Part shown: positions 16,153 through 25,612 of the stretch, piece after piece
How the letters are laid out: each line of letters opens with the position of its first letter
Numbering within the stretch: position 1 is the stretch's first letter
Source of the DNA: G965247775 sp965247775
Lineage (GTDB): Bacteria; Chloroflexota; Dehalococcoidia; Bin125
Direction: 5' to 3'
NCBI GenBank assembly: GCA_965247775.1
Contig: OZ252031.1
Span: 1,426,001 to 1,490,000, forward strand
DNA length: 64,000 nucleotides
Notes under the pieces: model-generated
The model's input: only the letters and a program-made list of their open reading frames with translations
Databases searched by the model: none
Told to the model about the DNA's origin: nothing
Program-made: the position numbers and the translations under genes

Positions 16153-17649
16153 GTGCCTGAACCCCAGGGCGGCGCCCCGGAGCTTCCCCCCGGCGCCCGG
16201 GGCCTGCTCGGCCTCCCCTACCACTACGTGGCGCTCGGCGTCGTCTCCTTCGGCGTCTTCCTCGCCACCATGGACAACTCCGTCGTCAACATTGCCCTGC
16301 CCACACTCGCGGACGAGTTCGACACCTCCATCAGCGACGTCTTCTGGGTCGTCCTGGTCTTCATCCTGGTTTCCACCGGCCTCGCCCTTACGATGGGCCG
16401 CCTCGGCGACATCTACGGGCGTAAGAGATTTTATGTCGCGGGATTCGCCCTCTACACCGTCGCCACCGCCCTCGCCGCCATCGCCGGATCCCTACCCGAG
16501 CTGCTCGGCGCCCGTATCGTCCAGGGCGTCGGCACCTCGATGATCGCCGCCAACGCTGCCGCCATGATCGCCGCCACCTTCCCCGCCCACCAGCGCGGGC
16601 GGGGCTTGGGTATCCTCGGCGCCACCGTCGGCGCCGGCCTCGCCACCGGCCCCGTCGTCGGCGGCGTCCTCATCGAGACCCTCGACTGGCGCGCCATCTT
16701 CTGGCTCCGTGCACCCCTGGGCTTGGTCGGATCCCTCCTCGCCTGGCGCCTCCTCGTCGACACCCCCGCCGAGCAACGTCCCCATGGCCTCGATCTTCCC
16801 GGCAGCGCCCTCCTCTTCGCCCTCCTCACCACGCTCGTGCTGGCCATCAACCGCGGCGACAGCTGGGGCTGGGGCAGCGCCGCCATCACCGGACTCTTCG
16901 CCGCCTCCGCCGCCCTCAGCATGGTCTTCTACTACGTCGAGCGCCACGTCCCCTCGCCGGTCGTCGCCCTCGATCTCTTCAAGCTCCGCACCTTCGTCTC
17001 CGGCATCGCCGGCGCCATCCTCCACTTCATGGGCCTCGCCGCCGTGGTCATCCTCATCCCCTTCTACCTTGTCGAGGTCCAGGGCTTCGACACCCTCGAG
17101 GCCGGTGGCATCGTCGCCGCCTTCCCCGCCACCATGCTCGTCGTCGCCCCCCTAGCCGGCGCCCTCGCCGACCGCATCCACCCCCGCTACCTCACCACCC
17201 TCGGCCTCGCCATTGAGGCCGCCGCCCTCCTCTGGCTCGCCAGCCTCAGCCTCGACACCCCCATCATCGGCATCGTCCTGCGCTTGATGCTCGTCGGCGC
17301 GGGATCGGCACTCTTCCAGTCCCCCAACATGACAACGATTATGTCGCGTATCGACCCCCAGCGCCTCGGCACCGCCTCCGCCTCCGGCACCACCGCCCGC
17401 ACCGTCGGCCAGTCCACCGGCGTCGCCATCGCCGGCGCCCTCTTCGGCGCCCAGGCCGCGGCCTACGCCCTCGCCCGCTCCCCCGACGGCCTGGACGACC
17501 TAGCGCTGCGGCCCGCCGCCCTGCTCAGCGGCATGGAGCTGGCCTTCCTCGTCGCCTCCGGCATCGCGGTCGCCGCCGTCCTCACGCAGTGGGCCATCGA
17601 CGGCCTCCGCGGCGTCGCCCGCTCCGCGCCCGCCCCCGGCGGCGGCTGA
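16153..17649 (+). CDS. MFS transporter, DHA2 (14-helix) drug-export type
   Basis: A 498-residue membrane protein with about 14 hydrophobic helices. The first loop shows LATMDNSVVNIALPTL and motif A appears as GRLGDIYGRKRFY; motif C-like GLATGPVVGGVLIE is in helix 5. These mark the DHA2 family of proton-driven exporters (EmrB/QacA-like). The start is the GTG at 16153. No regulator or membrane-fusion partner is adjacent, so the substrate is open. Confidence 0.9.
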   Translation: MPEPQGGAPELPPGARGLLGLPYHYVALGVVSFGVFLATMDNSVVNIALPTLADEFDTSISDVFWVVLVFILVSTGLALTMGRLGDIYGRKRFYVAGFALYTVATALAAIAGSLPELLGARIVQGVGTSMIAANAAAMIAATFPAHQRGRGLGILGATVGAGLATGPVVGGVLIETLDWRAIFWLRAPLGLVGSLLAWRLLVDTPAEQRPHGLDLPGSALLFALLTTLVLAINRGDSWGWGSAAITGLFAASAALSMVFYYVERHVPSPVVALDLFKLRTFVSGIAGAILHFMGLAAVVILIPFYLVEVQGFDTLEAGGIVAAFPATMLVVAPLAGALADRIHPRYLTTLGLAIEAAALLWLASLSLDTPIIGIVLRLMLVGAGSALFQSPNMTTIMSRIDPQRLGTASASGTTARTVGQSTGVAIAGALFGAQAAAYALARSPDGLDDLALRPAALLSGMELAFLVASGIAVAAVLTQWAIDGLRGVARSAPAPGGG

Positions 17650-17685
17650 GCGCCCGCTCCACGCGGCCCGCGCGCCGAAGCGGCG

Positions 17686-18453
17686 CTAGCCGTCCCTCCG
17701 ACGCCCGGTGACCTGCCGCGTGGCCGCTCGGAAGCGCTCCAGGTGATCGGCCCCGCCCCGCAGCTGAAGCTCTGCCTGCATTTCCAGCGCGTAGGCGTGC
17801 TCCCCGCTGGTGGCCGCATCCACGATCCGCTTCATCCAGCCTACCGCCAGCGGCGACGCCGCTGCGATCGTCTCCGCCAGCCCCGCCACATGCGCCTCCA
17901 GCGCCTCGGCGTCCGCCACCACATGGTTCGCCAGGCCGATCCGCTCCGCCTCCGCCGCCTCCACGACGCGCGCACTGAAGAGGATCTCCTTCGCCCGCGC
18001 GTTGCCCACCAGCCGCGGCAGCGCCGTCCCCCCCACCACCAGGCCGTAGGCGGCCCCCGGGAAGCGCAGGCTGGACCGCGCCGTCAGAATGCGGATGTCC
18101 GTGCTGCAAGCCAGCAGTGCGCCCCCGCCGAAGGCGGGCCCGTCGATCGCCGCGATCACCGGCTTCGGCGACGCCCCCACTCGCGCCGCCGCGCGCGCCA
18201 CTGGGTTGAAGCCCCGATCCCCCGCTTCGAACGCTGCGAGTGCTTCAGTCATGTCCGCCCCGGCGCTGAACGCCCCACCCGACCCCTCCAGCACGATCAC
18301 CCGCACCTCGCTGTCGGCGTCGCAGCGCGTCACGGCGTCGCTCAGCGCGTTCGCCAGCGCCGCGTTCATCGCGTTGCGCTTCTCTGGGCGGTTTAGGCGC
18401 AGCCGCGCCACCCCGGCCTCGAACTGGACCTGGACCAACGCATCGCGGGGCAC
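17686..18453 (-). CDS. Enoyl-CoA hydratase/isomerase family protein
   Basis: A 255-residue crotonase-fold protein. It has RPEKRNAMN, the oxyanion-hole segments SAGADM and DGPAFGGGALLACSTDIRI. At the second catalytic-glutamate position the sequence reads AYGLVVGGTALPRLVG, where hydratases have xxE; no obvious catalytic Glu is visible there, so the chemistry may be isomerase- or hydrolase-like. The GTG start at 18453 is fixed by AGGAGG 6 nt upstream. It is divergent from the Ku gene. Confidence 0.87.
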   Translation of the reverse strand: MPRDALVQVQFEAGVARLRLNRPEKRNAMNAALANALSDAVTRCDADSEVRVIVLEGSGGAFSAGADMTEALAAFEAGDRGFNPVARAAARVGASPKPVIAAIDGPAFGGGALLACSTDIRILTARSSLRFPGAAYGLVVGGTALPRLVGNARAKEILFSARVVEAAEAERIGLANHVVADAEALEAHVAGLAETIAAASPLAVGWMKRIVDAATSGEHAYALEMQAELQLRGGADHLERFRAATRQVTGRRRDG

Positions 18454-18657
18454 GCGCGCCTCCTGCCGGGGTTCGCTCCTCCTGCAGTATGGCGCAGCCG
18501 GGTTCGCCACCGGAAGGCGGCTCGCAACGGGGCCCCAAGCGATCGGCGTCCCCGACACGCGGCGCCCCGCCGAGCGAACGCCGTCATGTCGGCCCACGTC
18601 TCTCTGGGACGGCACTGGTTCATGTCGATCGCCGTAGCCCCCAATCGATCGGTGTCC

Positions 18658-18663
18658 TATAGT
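18658..18663 (+). promoter_or_regulatory. Putative -10 box upstream of Ku
   Basis: TATAGT lies 64 nt before the Ku ATG, in the region between the divergent enoyl-CoA hydratase and Ku genes. Confidence 0.3.
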
Positions 18664-18726
18664 CGGCAACCCGAACGCCCGCTCCCAACGGCCTTCCAAC
18701 AGCGACGCGAACGGACGGATACCAAC

Positions 18727-19599
18727 ATGCCACGAGCGATCTGGCGCGGTGTCATCAGCTTCGGGCTCGTCAGCGTGCCCGTCCGCCTCTTCACCGCCAC
18801 GCAAAGCAAGAGCGTCGCCTTCCGCCATCTCCACGCCGAGGACAAGGTCCGCCTCAAACAGCTGCGTTGGTGCCCCGAGCACGACCGCGAGGTCGCCATC
18901 GACGAGGTCGCGCGCGGCTACGAGTTCGCCAAGGACCAATACGTCGTCCTGGACGAGGCCGACTTCGAGAACCTACCCGTCCCCAGCCAGCACGCCATCG
19001 AGCTGACCGGCTTCGTCCATGCGGACGAGATCGACCCCGCCTTCTACGACCGCACCTACTATCTGGAGCCCGACGAGACGGCGGCCAAGCCCTTCGCCCT
19101 CCTCGTCCGCGCCCTGGCGGAGAAGGGGCTCGTGGGCGTCGGCAAAATCGCCCGGCGCAATCGCGAGGCCGTCTGCGCCCTGCGCGCCCGCGACACCGGC
19201 CTCCTCCTCACCACCCTGTTCTTCGCCGACGAGATTAAGATCGAGCCCGCGCTCAGCCTGGATGGCGTCGCCGTCAGCGACGCCGAACTCGAGATCGCCA
19301 ACAAACTCATCGACATGCTGACCAGCTCCTTCGACCCCAGCCAGTACGGCGACCAGTACCGTGATGCCCTGCTGGAGCGCATCTCCGCCAAGATCGACGG
19401 CCGCGAAACGGTCGAGGCCAAGGCGGTCGCGCCCGCCCAGACCGTTGACCTCATCGCCGCCCTCAAGGCCAGCATTGAGGCCGCCCAGTCCGGCGCTCAC
19501 CCGGGAGCGGAGTCCGTGCCACAAGAGGATCCCGCCCCCGCCGCCAAGAAGCCGGCCCGCAAAAAGCCCGCCCGCAAGCGCAAAGCCACGACGACCTAA
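18727..19599 (+). CDS. ku: Non-homologous end-joining protein Ku
   Basis: A 290-residue bacterial Ku. The N-terminus MPRAIWRGVISFGLVSVPVR is the family signature; the beta-barrel ring domain runs to about residue 250 and a lysine-rich tail (PARKKPARKRK) follows. Ku homodimers thread on DNA ends and recruit LigD. The gene lies 9 nt before ligD on the same strand, so the two form an operon. The basic tail extends DNA binding. Confidence 0.96.
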   Translation: MPRAIWRGVISFGLVSVPVRLFTATQSKSVAFRHLHAEDKVRLKQLRWCPEHDREVAIDEVARGYEFAKDQYVVLDEADFENLPVPSQHAIELTGFVHADEIDPAFYDRTYYLEPDETAAKPFALLVRALAEKGLVGVGKIARRNREAVCALRARDTGLLLTTLFFADEIKIEPALSLDGVAVSDAELEIANKLIDMLTSSFDPSQYGDQYRDALLERISAKIDGRETVEAKAVAPAQTVDLIAALKASIEAAQSGAHPGAESVPQEDPAPAAKKPARKKPARKRKATTT

Positions 19600-19608
19600 C
19601 CTCTCCCT

Positions 19609-22352
19609 ATGCCCGCCCGCTCCCGCCGTTCCCGCGACCTGCAGGAGTACGAGCGCAAACGCGCCTTCACGCGCACCCCAGAGCCCGCCCCCACCACCCA
19701 CGACGGCCGTGGCCCCCTCACGTTCGTCGTCCAGAAGCATGCCGCCAGCCGCCTGCACTACGACTTCCGCCTCGAGGCCGGCGGCACGCTCAAGTCCTGG
19801 GCGGTGCCCAAGGGCCCCTCCCTGGACCCGGCCCAGCGCCGCCTCGCCGTCGCCGTCGAGGACCACCCCCTCGACTACGCCACCTTCGAGGGCGTTATCC
19901 CCAAGGGCCAGTACGGCGCCGGCCAGGACATCGTCTGGGACAACGGCACCTACTCCCCCGACGAAGACCCGCATGGCAACCGCGGCGTCTTCTCCTTCCA
20001 CGACCGCGCCCAGGCCGAGGCCCGCGTCCTGGACGGCATCGCGGCCGGCAAACTCTCCCTCCGCCTGCGCGGGAGCAAGCTCAAGGGCTCCTGGGCCCTG
20101 GTCAAGACGAGCCAGGACGAATCCTCCTGGCTCCTGATCAAGCACCGCGACCCCCAGGCCTCGACGGACCGCGACGTGCGGGCCGAGGAGGCCTCGGTCC
20201 TCAGCGGCCGCACCATCGAGGAACTCAAGCGCGGCCTCCCCCTGGGCGATCCCACCGGCCTGACGACCCCCAACCCCGCCGACCTGCCCAAGGCCCAGCT
20301 CGCCGCCTTCCCCGCCGCGCCACCAGCGCCCATGCTCGCCGCTTCGCGTGAGGCGCCCCCAAACACCCCCGGTTGGCTCTTCGAGCCCAAGATCGACGGC
20401 ATCCGCCTCCTCGCCCTCGTCCGTGACGGCGAGGTCACGCTGCGCTCCCGCCGCGGCCTCGACCTCACCGCCCAGTACCCCGCCGTCGCCGCCGCCCTGG
20501 CGGCGCAGCCCGCCGCCGCGCTTTTGCTCGACGGTGAGGTCGTCGCGCCCAATCCCGGCGGCGTCCCTTCCTTCGAGTTGCTGCAACAGCGCATGAACCT
20601 CCTTGCGGACTCCAAGGTCGCCCAGGCGGAGGCCGAGATCCCCGTGGTCTATTTCGCTTTCGACCTGCTCCACGTTGACGGCGTCGATGTGCGCGCCGCG
20701 CCCCTCTGGCAGCGCAAGGAACTGCTGCGCCGCCTGCTCGACCCGGGACCGTGGCTGCAACCGTTGGACCACATCGACGCCGACGGCAACACCGTCTTCC
20801 AGGCCCTCACCCAACGCGGTTTCGAGGGCGTCGTCGCCAAACGCCGCGACGGCCCTTATCTGGCCGGCAAGCGCTCGCCCTCCTGGCTCAAAGTGAAGGC
20901 GCGCGCCGGCGGCGACTTCCTCGTCGGCGGCTACACCCCGGGCCGCGGCCGCCGCGCTCCCACCTTCGGCGCCCTCCTTCTCGGCGAGCGCGACGCCGAC
21001 GGCTGCCTCGTCTACGCCGGGCGCGTCGGCTCCGGCTTCAGCGACGCCCAGCTCACCGAGATCCGCGCCCTCCTCGAGCTGCACGAGCGCAAGCGCAGCC
21101 CCTTCCACGCACCCGTGCCGGAGGCCGACGGCGCGACCTACGCCCGCCCCGACCTCGTCGTGGAGGTCCGCTACGCCGATCGCACCTCCGCCGGCCAGCT
21201 GCGCGCGCCCGTCTTCCTCCGCCTCCGCGACGACAAACCCCCCGACGATGTCCGCCTGCCTACCCCCACCCCCGAGCCCGCCGTCCCCACCCCGACGGAC
21301 CCCACCAGCGACGTCATCGCACAACTCGACGACGCCCGCGCCAAGCTCACGCTCGAACTCGACGGCGCCTCCCTGCCGGTCTCCAACCTCGACAAGGTGC
21401 TCTGGCCTGCCCACGCCGGCGCCCCCCCGTGCGCAAGCGTGACCTGCTCCGCTTCCTCCTCACTATCGCCCCACAACTTCTCCCCCAGCTGCGAGACCGC
21501 CCCCTCACCCTCACCCGCTTCCCCAACGGCATCGCAGGCAAGAGCTTCTATCAGAAACACTGGACCCAGCCCGCACCCGCCTTCGTGCAGTCGGTCGCGA
21601 TCTACTCCGAGGATGCTGACGCGGACCAGCAGTACCTCCTCTGCAACAACCTCCCCACGCTGCTCTGGCTCGGCCAGATCGCCGACCTCGGCTTCCACAC
21701 CTCCCTCGCCCGCATCGTCGCCGAGCCGGACGCCGGGGATCTGCCTCGCACCTTCACCGGCTCCCGCGCCGGTGTGCTCGCCTCCGTCCTCAACTACCCC
21801 GACGTCCTCCTCTTCGACCTCGACCCCTTCGTCCCCGCCCAGGGCGAAACCGAGTCCGTCAAGAACGAACTCACCCGCGAGGGCTTCGCCAAGGCGAGCC
21901 AGGTTGCCCGCTGGCTCAAGACCACGCTCGACGCCGCCCATCTCCAGTCCTTCGTCAAGACCTCGGGTGCCAGCGGCCTGCATATCTTCGTGCCCATCGT
22001 GCGCAACCTCGACTACGCCGCGGTCCGTGCCGCCGCCGAGACCATCGCCAAAGCCGTCCTCGCCGCCCACCCCAACGACGTCGCCATCGAACGACGCCGC
22101 CGCGCCGGCAAGGTCTACATCGACCTCAACCAGAACGGCCGCATTAAGGCCCTCGCCGCTGCCTACTCCCCCCGCGCCAAGCCCGGCGCGCCCGTTTCCA
22201 TGCCGCTCCGCTGGGACGAGGTCGGCGACGCCGACCCCGGCGCCTTCACCGTCTGGACCACCGCCGATCGCGTCCACCGCGCCGGCGACCTCTGGGCGGG
22301 TCTCCTCGATGCCAAGCAGGATCTGCGCGCTCTCTTCGGCGAAACTGGGTAG
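19609..22352 (+). CDS. ligD: ATP-dependent DNA ligase LigD, interrupted by a 1-nt frameshift
   Basis: Three domains can be read in the order 3'-phosphoesterase, ligase, polymerase. Residues 30-180 form the phosphoesterase (SRLHYDFRLE, SWAVPKGPS); the ligase has its nucleotidyl Lys261 in FEPKIDGIR; the polymerase begins SNLDKVLWPA. Within the first 15 residues of the polymerase domain, at a run of seven C (21422-21428), the frame is lost; the polymerase continues in the -1 frame (VRKRDLLRFLL, FYQKHW, LFDLDPF, SGLHIFVPI) to TAG at 22352. Adding one C restores about 914 residues. The frame used upstream stays open to 22389 but encodes no family sequence. Either a sequencing error, a recent mutation or polymerase slippage explains it. 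Confidence 0.88.
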
Positions 22353-22449
22353 TCTCGCCCTGGACGCCCCACGCAACACCCACCTATAGTGCGGGTGTCC
22401 CAGAACATCTGAACTGCGCAGCCGCGTGGGCGGATGCGCCGGAGCGGCC

Positions 22450-22830
22450 ATGGCGCACGAGCGGGGCCCCAGCGGCCATCAGATCTCCCTCGACGACGCC
22501 CTCGCCCGCTCCGCCAAGCTCGGCCAGTACCCTCCCTTCGAACTCGCCAAGTCCGTCAGCGAACTTCTCGATACCCTCCCCGTCGACTGGGCCGACCGCA
22601 TCCAGGTCATCGGCGGCGCGCTCGTCGTGGAAGCGCTGCGCCCGGTCTGGGACGACACCGGCAGCGCCGACGACGCCCACGCCCGCCTGCGCGGGCGCGA
22701 CCCCGACCTGGCCGACGCCATCGAACGCCTGGCCCCCCTCCTCCTCGGCCGCTACGAGGCCCGCCAGGAGGGCCTCGCCGCCATCCAGGCCGTGGAGGAC
22801 CTCCTCCGCCGGCGCGACCCCGCCGGCTGA
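22450..22830 (+). CDS. Hypothetical protein, 126 aa
   Basis: A helical, acidic 126-residue protein without membrane segments or cysteines. The ATG at 22450 is preceded by CGGAGCGG; GTG 22426 in the same frame is an alternative. A TATAGT box lies near 22385. Segments such as FELAKSVSELLDTLPVDWADR and RLRGRDPDLADAIERLAPLL suggest a helical bundle. No family recognised. Confidence 0.6.
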   Translation: MAHERGPSGHQISLDDALARSAKLGQYPPFELAKSVSELLDTLPVDWADRIQVIGGALVVEALRPVWDDTGSADDAHARLRGRDPDLADAIERLAPLLLGRYEARQEGLAAIQAVEDLLRRRDPAG

Positions 22831-22902
22831 CCGCTCCCCCCTCGCTCTCATCCCCAGTATCCTCGCGCCCGCGGCACCCCGTTCGCCGCCCGGAGGAGCC
22901 CC

Positions 22903-23589
22903 ATGCCCGGTCGACTCGCTGGCAAGTGCGCCCTCGTCACCCTCGCCGACCGCTACATGGGCCCGCCCATCGTCGAGCGCTTCCGCGGCGAGGGCGCAGA
23001 CGTCGTCGCCGACACCAGCCCCCTCGCCGATGCCGCAGCCGTCGCCGCCCTCGTCGAGGCCGCCGGCAAGATCGATATCCTCATCGCCAACACCGCCGAG
23101 ACGCCCCACCCCGCCCCCGTCGAGGAGATCGCCGACGAGGACTGGGACCGCCTCTTCGACCGCATGGTCCTGCCTCTCATGCGCATCGTCCGCGCCGTCG
23201 TCCCCGGCATGAAAGCGCGCGGCACGGGCAAGATCATCGCCGTCACCAGCGCCGCCCCCTTGCGCGGCATCCCCCGTGTCGCCGCTTACTGCGCCGCCCG
23301 CGGCGCCCAGAACGCCTTCATCCGCGCCACCGGCCTCGAACTCGCCCGCGACAACATCCAGGTCAACGCCATCGCCCAGAACTACGTCGCCAACGACGAC
23401 TACTACCCCCAGGACTTCATCGCCACCGAAAAGTTCCAGCAGCACCTGGACCGCCTCGTCCCCACCAAGCGCGTCGCCCCCGGCGCCGAAACCGCCGAAC
23501 TCGCCCTCTACCTCGCCGGCAGCGGCTCCACCCACATCGTCGGCCAGATCATCCCCTTCGCCGGCGGCTGGACCACCACCACCGGCTAA
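22903..23589 (+). CDS. Halohydrin dehalogenase-like SDR-fold protein
   Basis: A 228-residue protein with the SDR fold but without the glycine-rich cofactor loop: in its place is TLADRYMG, matching the halohydrin dehalogenase motif T-x4-F/Y-x-G (T13, Y18, G20). The catalytic triad motif S-x12-Y-x3-R is complete (S116, Y129, R133), with Arg instead of the Lys of ordinary SDRs. These two motifs define halohydrin dehalogenases, which turn vicinal haloalcohols into epoxides and open epoxides with small anions, without NAD(P)H. The gene has GGAGGAGC before the ATG and is followed 23 nt later by an amidohydrolase gene. Confidence 0.82.
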   Translation: MPGRLAGKCALVTLADRYMGPPIVERFRGEGADVVADTSPLADAAAVAALVEAAGKIDILIANTAETPHPAPVEEIADEDWDRLFDRMVLPLMRIVRAVVPGMKARGTGKIIAVTSAAPLRGIPRVAAYCAARGAQNAFIRATGLELARDNIQVNAIAQNYVANDDYYPQDFIATEKFQQHLDRLVPTKRVAPGAETAELALYLAGSGSTHIVGQIIPFAGGWTTTTG

Positions 23590-23612
23590 CCTGTCCCCCC
23601 CAAGGAGGCCCC

Positions 23613-24425
23613 ATGCCCGACGCCCCACGCGCCATCGACGCCTGGATCAACCCCAACCCCGCCAACCCCAACGAGGACCAGGTCACCTACCTCTTCCCTG
23701 GCCTCAAGGAGCGCGTCACCCGCGGCACCACCATCCCCCAGCTCATCGACGAAATGGACGCCGCCGGCGTCGAGCACGGCGTCCTCGCCGCCGGCTACTC
23801 CGGCCCCGACGACTTCGACTGGGTCTGCAACGCCATCGAACAGCACCCCGACCGCTTCTCCGGCTCCGTCGTCATCGACCCCCACCGCGGTATGGAAGGC
23901 GTCCGCTTCCTCGAAAGCCTCGTCCGCGACCAGAACTTCCGCATGGTCCGCTTCCTCGCCTTCGAATCCCAGATCCCCTACGACCACCCCTACTACTTCC
24001 CCTTTTACGCCAAAGCCGTCGAACTCGACATCGCCGTGGGCGTCAACGTCGGCATTCCCGGCCCCAAAGTCCCCGGCAAGCACCAGCACCCCCTCGCCCT
24101 GGACGAGGTCTGCCATTACTTCCCCGACCTCCGCATCATCATGTCCCACGGCGGCGAGCCCTGGGCCGACCTCTGCGTCAAGCTCATGCTCAAGTGGGAC
24201 GGCCTCCACTACATGACCTCCGCCTTCGCCCCCAAGCACATCCCCAAGCCCATCATCCAGTACCTCAACACCCGCGGCGCCGACAAGATCATCTGGGCCA
24301 GCGACTACCCCCTTCTCACCTTCGACCGCTGCCTCACCGAAATCGCCGCGCTCCCCCTCCGCGACGACGACCGCCGCGCCAAGTTCCTCCGCCACAACGC
24401 CCAACGCGTCATCCTCGGCAAGTAG
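23613..24425 (+). CDS. Amidohydrolase-family (TIM-barrel) protein
   Basis: A 270-residue metal-dependent hydrolase of the amidohydrolase 2 group. It carries the late active-site histidine in IMSHGGEPW and the aspartate in WASDYPLLTFDR. The usual N-terminal HxH is replaced by DAWINPNP, so the metal site may be partial. Relatives include ACMS decarboxylase and resorcylate decarboxylase. The ATG has AAGGAGG upstream. Together with the halohydrin-dehalogenase-like gene it seems to form a two-gene operon, ended by a hairpin at 24505. Confidence 0.8.
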   Translation: MPDAPRAIDAWINPNPANPNEDQVTYLFPGLKERVTRGTTIPQLIDEMDAAGVEHGVLAAGYSGPDDFDWVCNAIEQHPDRFSGSVVIDPHRGMEGVRFLESLVRDQNFRMVRFLAFESQIPYDHPYYFPFYAKAVELDIAVGVNVGIPGPKVPGKHQHPLALDEVCHYFPDLRIIMSHGGEPWADLCVKLMLKWDGLHYMTSAFAPKHIPKPIIQYLNTRGADKIIWASDYPLLTFDRCLTEIAALPLRDDDRRAKFLRHNAQRVILGK

Positions 24426-24504
24426 CGCGACATCCCCCGCGACCCCACCGCAGCGGCGCGATGGGGCCGCGCCACGTCTGGCTGGTCCACGGCCCCGTAC
24501 ACAC

Positions 24505-24534
24505 AAGAGCCACGGCGCGCGCCCCGCGGCTCTT
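24505..24534. terminator. Hairpin between convergent genes
   Basis: AAGAGCC pairs with GGCTCTT and an inner CGG pairs with CCG. It lies 80 nt after the amidohydrolase stop and before the convergent channel gene, so it may serve both. Confidence 0.5.
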
Positions 24535-24771
24535 ATGAGTCTCGATCGCGTCCCGGGCTCCCTGGTGGCGAGCGACTCAATCGCTCAGGGCCTCGCCGCT
24601 ACTGCGGCTGCTTCGGCTCCGGGTCCAGGGCTGTCGGGGGACGCGACCCGTGGCTCCGACGACTCAAACACTGGCATCCCTCCTTGCGCTCTCCGACTCC
24701 CTCTTCATCTGCATGCTCCACCCCAGACCGCATTCGGCCACGGGGCGCGCACCGAATCGCCGCCCGCGCAC

Positions 24772-25551
24772 CTACGACCCCCCACCCCCCTCCACCGCCG
24801 CCACGCCGACCGACTGCCTCAGCGCCTGCACCTCTTCCCGCAGCGCCCGGATCTCCACCAGTAACTCCTGCTCCCGCCGCTCTCCCTCCGACTTCCCCTC
24901 CTCCTCCACGAAGAACGCCGCCACGTTCGCGGTGAAGATCCCGAACACCCCGATCCCCACGAACATCAGCAGTACCCCCAGCCCTCGCCCTGCCGCCGTA
25001 ACCGGCGCCGTGTCCCCATAGCCCACCGTCGTCACCGACCACCACAGCGCCGTTGGGAAGTCGTCCACCGAGGCCGCCGCGCTATCGTGCTCCACGATCA
25101 CCACCAGCCCCGCGATCGCGACCACCACTACCAGCCCCACCGCCAGCACGTACCCCAGCCCCCGCCGCCCGAACACCTGCCCCCACGTGAACGCCATCCG
25201 CGACAGGAACGCCGCCATCCGCCCCAGCCGCAGTAGGCATAGCCCCCGCGCGCTCCGCACAATGCGTAGCGGCCGCAGGAACGGGATCACCACGATCAGC
25301 ACGTCGAACCAGTGCCGGATCAGATACCGGCGCCGCTCCGGCGCCAGATACGTCTTCACCGCCAGTTCCGCCGCGAACACCGCCCAGATCACCCAGTCCG
25401 CCGTCAGGAACGCCCTCTCCACCGACGACGACAGATCGAAGGCCAGCGGGATCACGATCAGCGGCAGCATCGCCGCCGCCAGGATCAGCAGCGGCAGCTC
25501 CGCTGCCCGCTCTACCCGCTCATACAACCGTGCGCGTCGTTCCAGGTCCAT
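24772..25551 (-). CDS. Voltage-gated-type potassium channel
   Basis: A 259-residue protein with six membrane helices and the K+ selectivity filter TTVGYGD before the last helix. The fourth helix carries regularly spaced arginines (RPLRIVRSARGLCLLRLGR), the hallmark of a voltage sensor. The C-terminal 45 residues form a coiled coil (EGERREQELLVEIRALREEV), probably for tetramer assembly. The ATG has GGGAGG upstream. Similar to bacterial Kv channels such as KvAP in layout. Confidence 0.9.
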   Translation of the reverse strand: MDLERRARLYERVERAAELPLLILAAAMLPLIVIPLAFDLSSSVERAFLTADWVIWAVFAAELAVKTYLAPERRRYLIRHWFDVLIVVIPFLRPLRIVRSARGLCLLRLGRMAAFLSRMAFTWGQVFGRRGLGYVLAVGLVVVVAIAGLVVIVEHDSAAASVDDFPTALWWSVTTVGYGDTAPVTAAGRGLGVLLMFVGIGVFGIFTANVAAFFVEEEGKSEGERREQELLVEIRALREEVQALRQSVGVAAVEGGGGS

Positions 25552-25612
25552 CGCGTACCTCCCGTGCGCCGGGCAGGATATGCGACCTCTGCACGGGATC
25601 TTCGCGAGGCCG

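Noticed and set aside
18973..21414. 813-codon minus-strand frame opposite Ku and LigD
   Set aside because: Low-complexity Gly/Glu/Ala product, an antisense shadow; the plus-strand genes are unmistakable.
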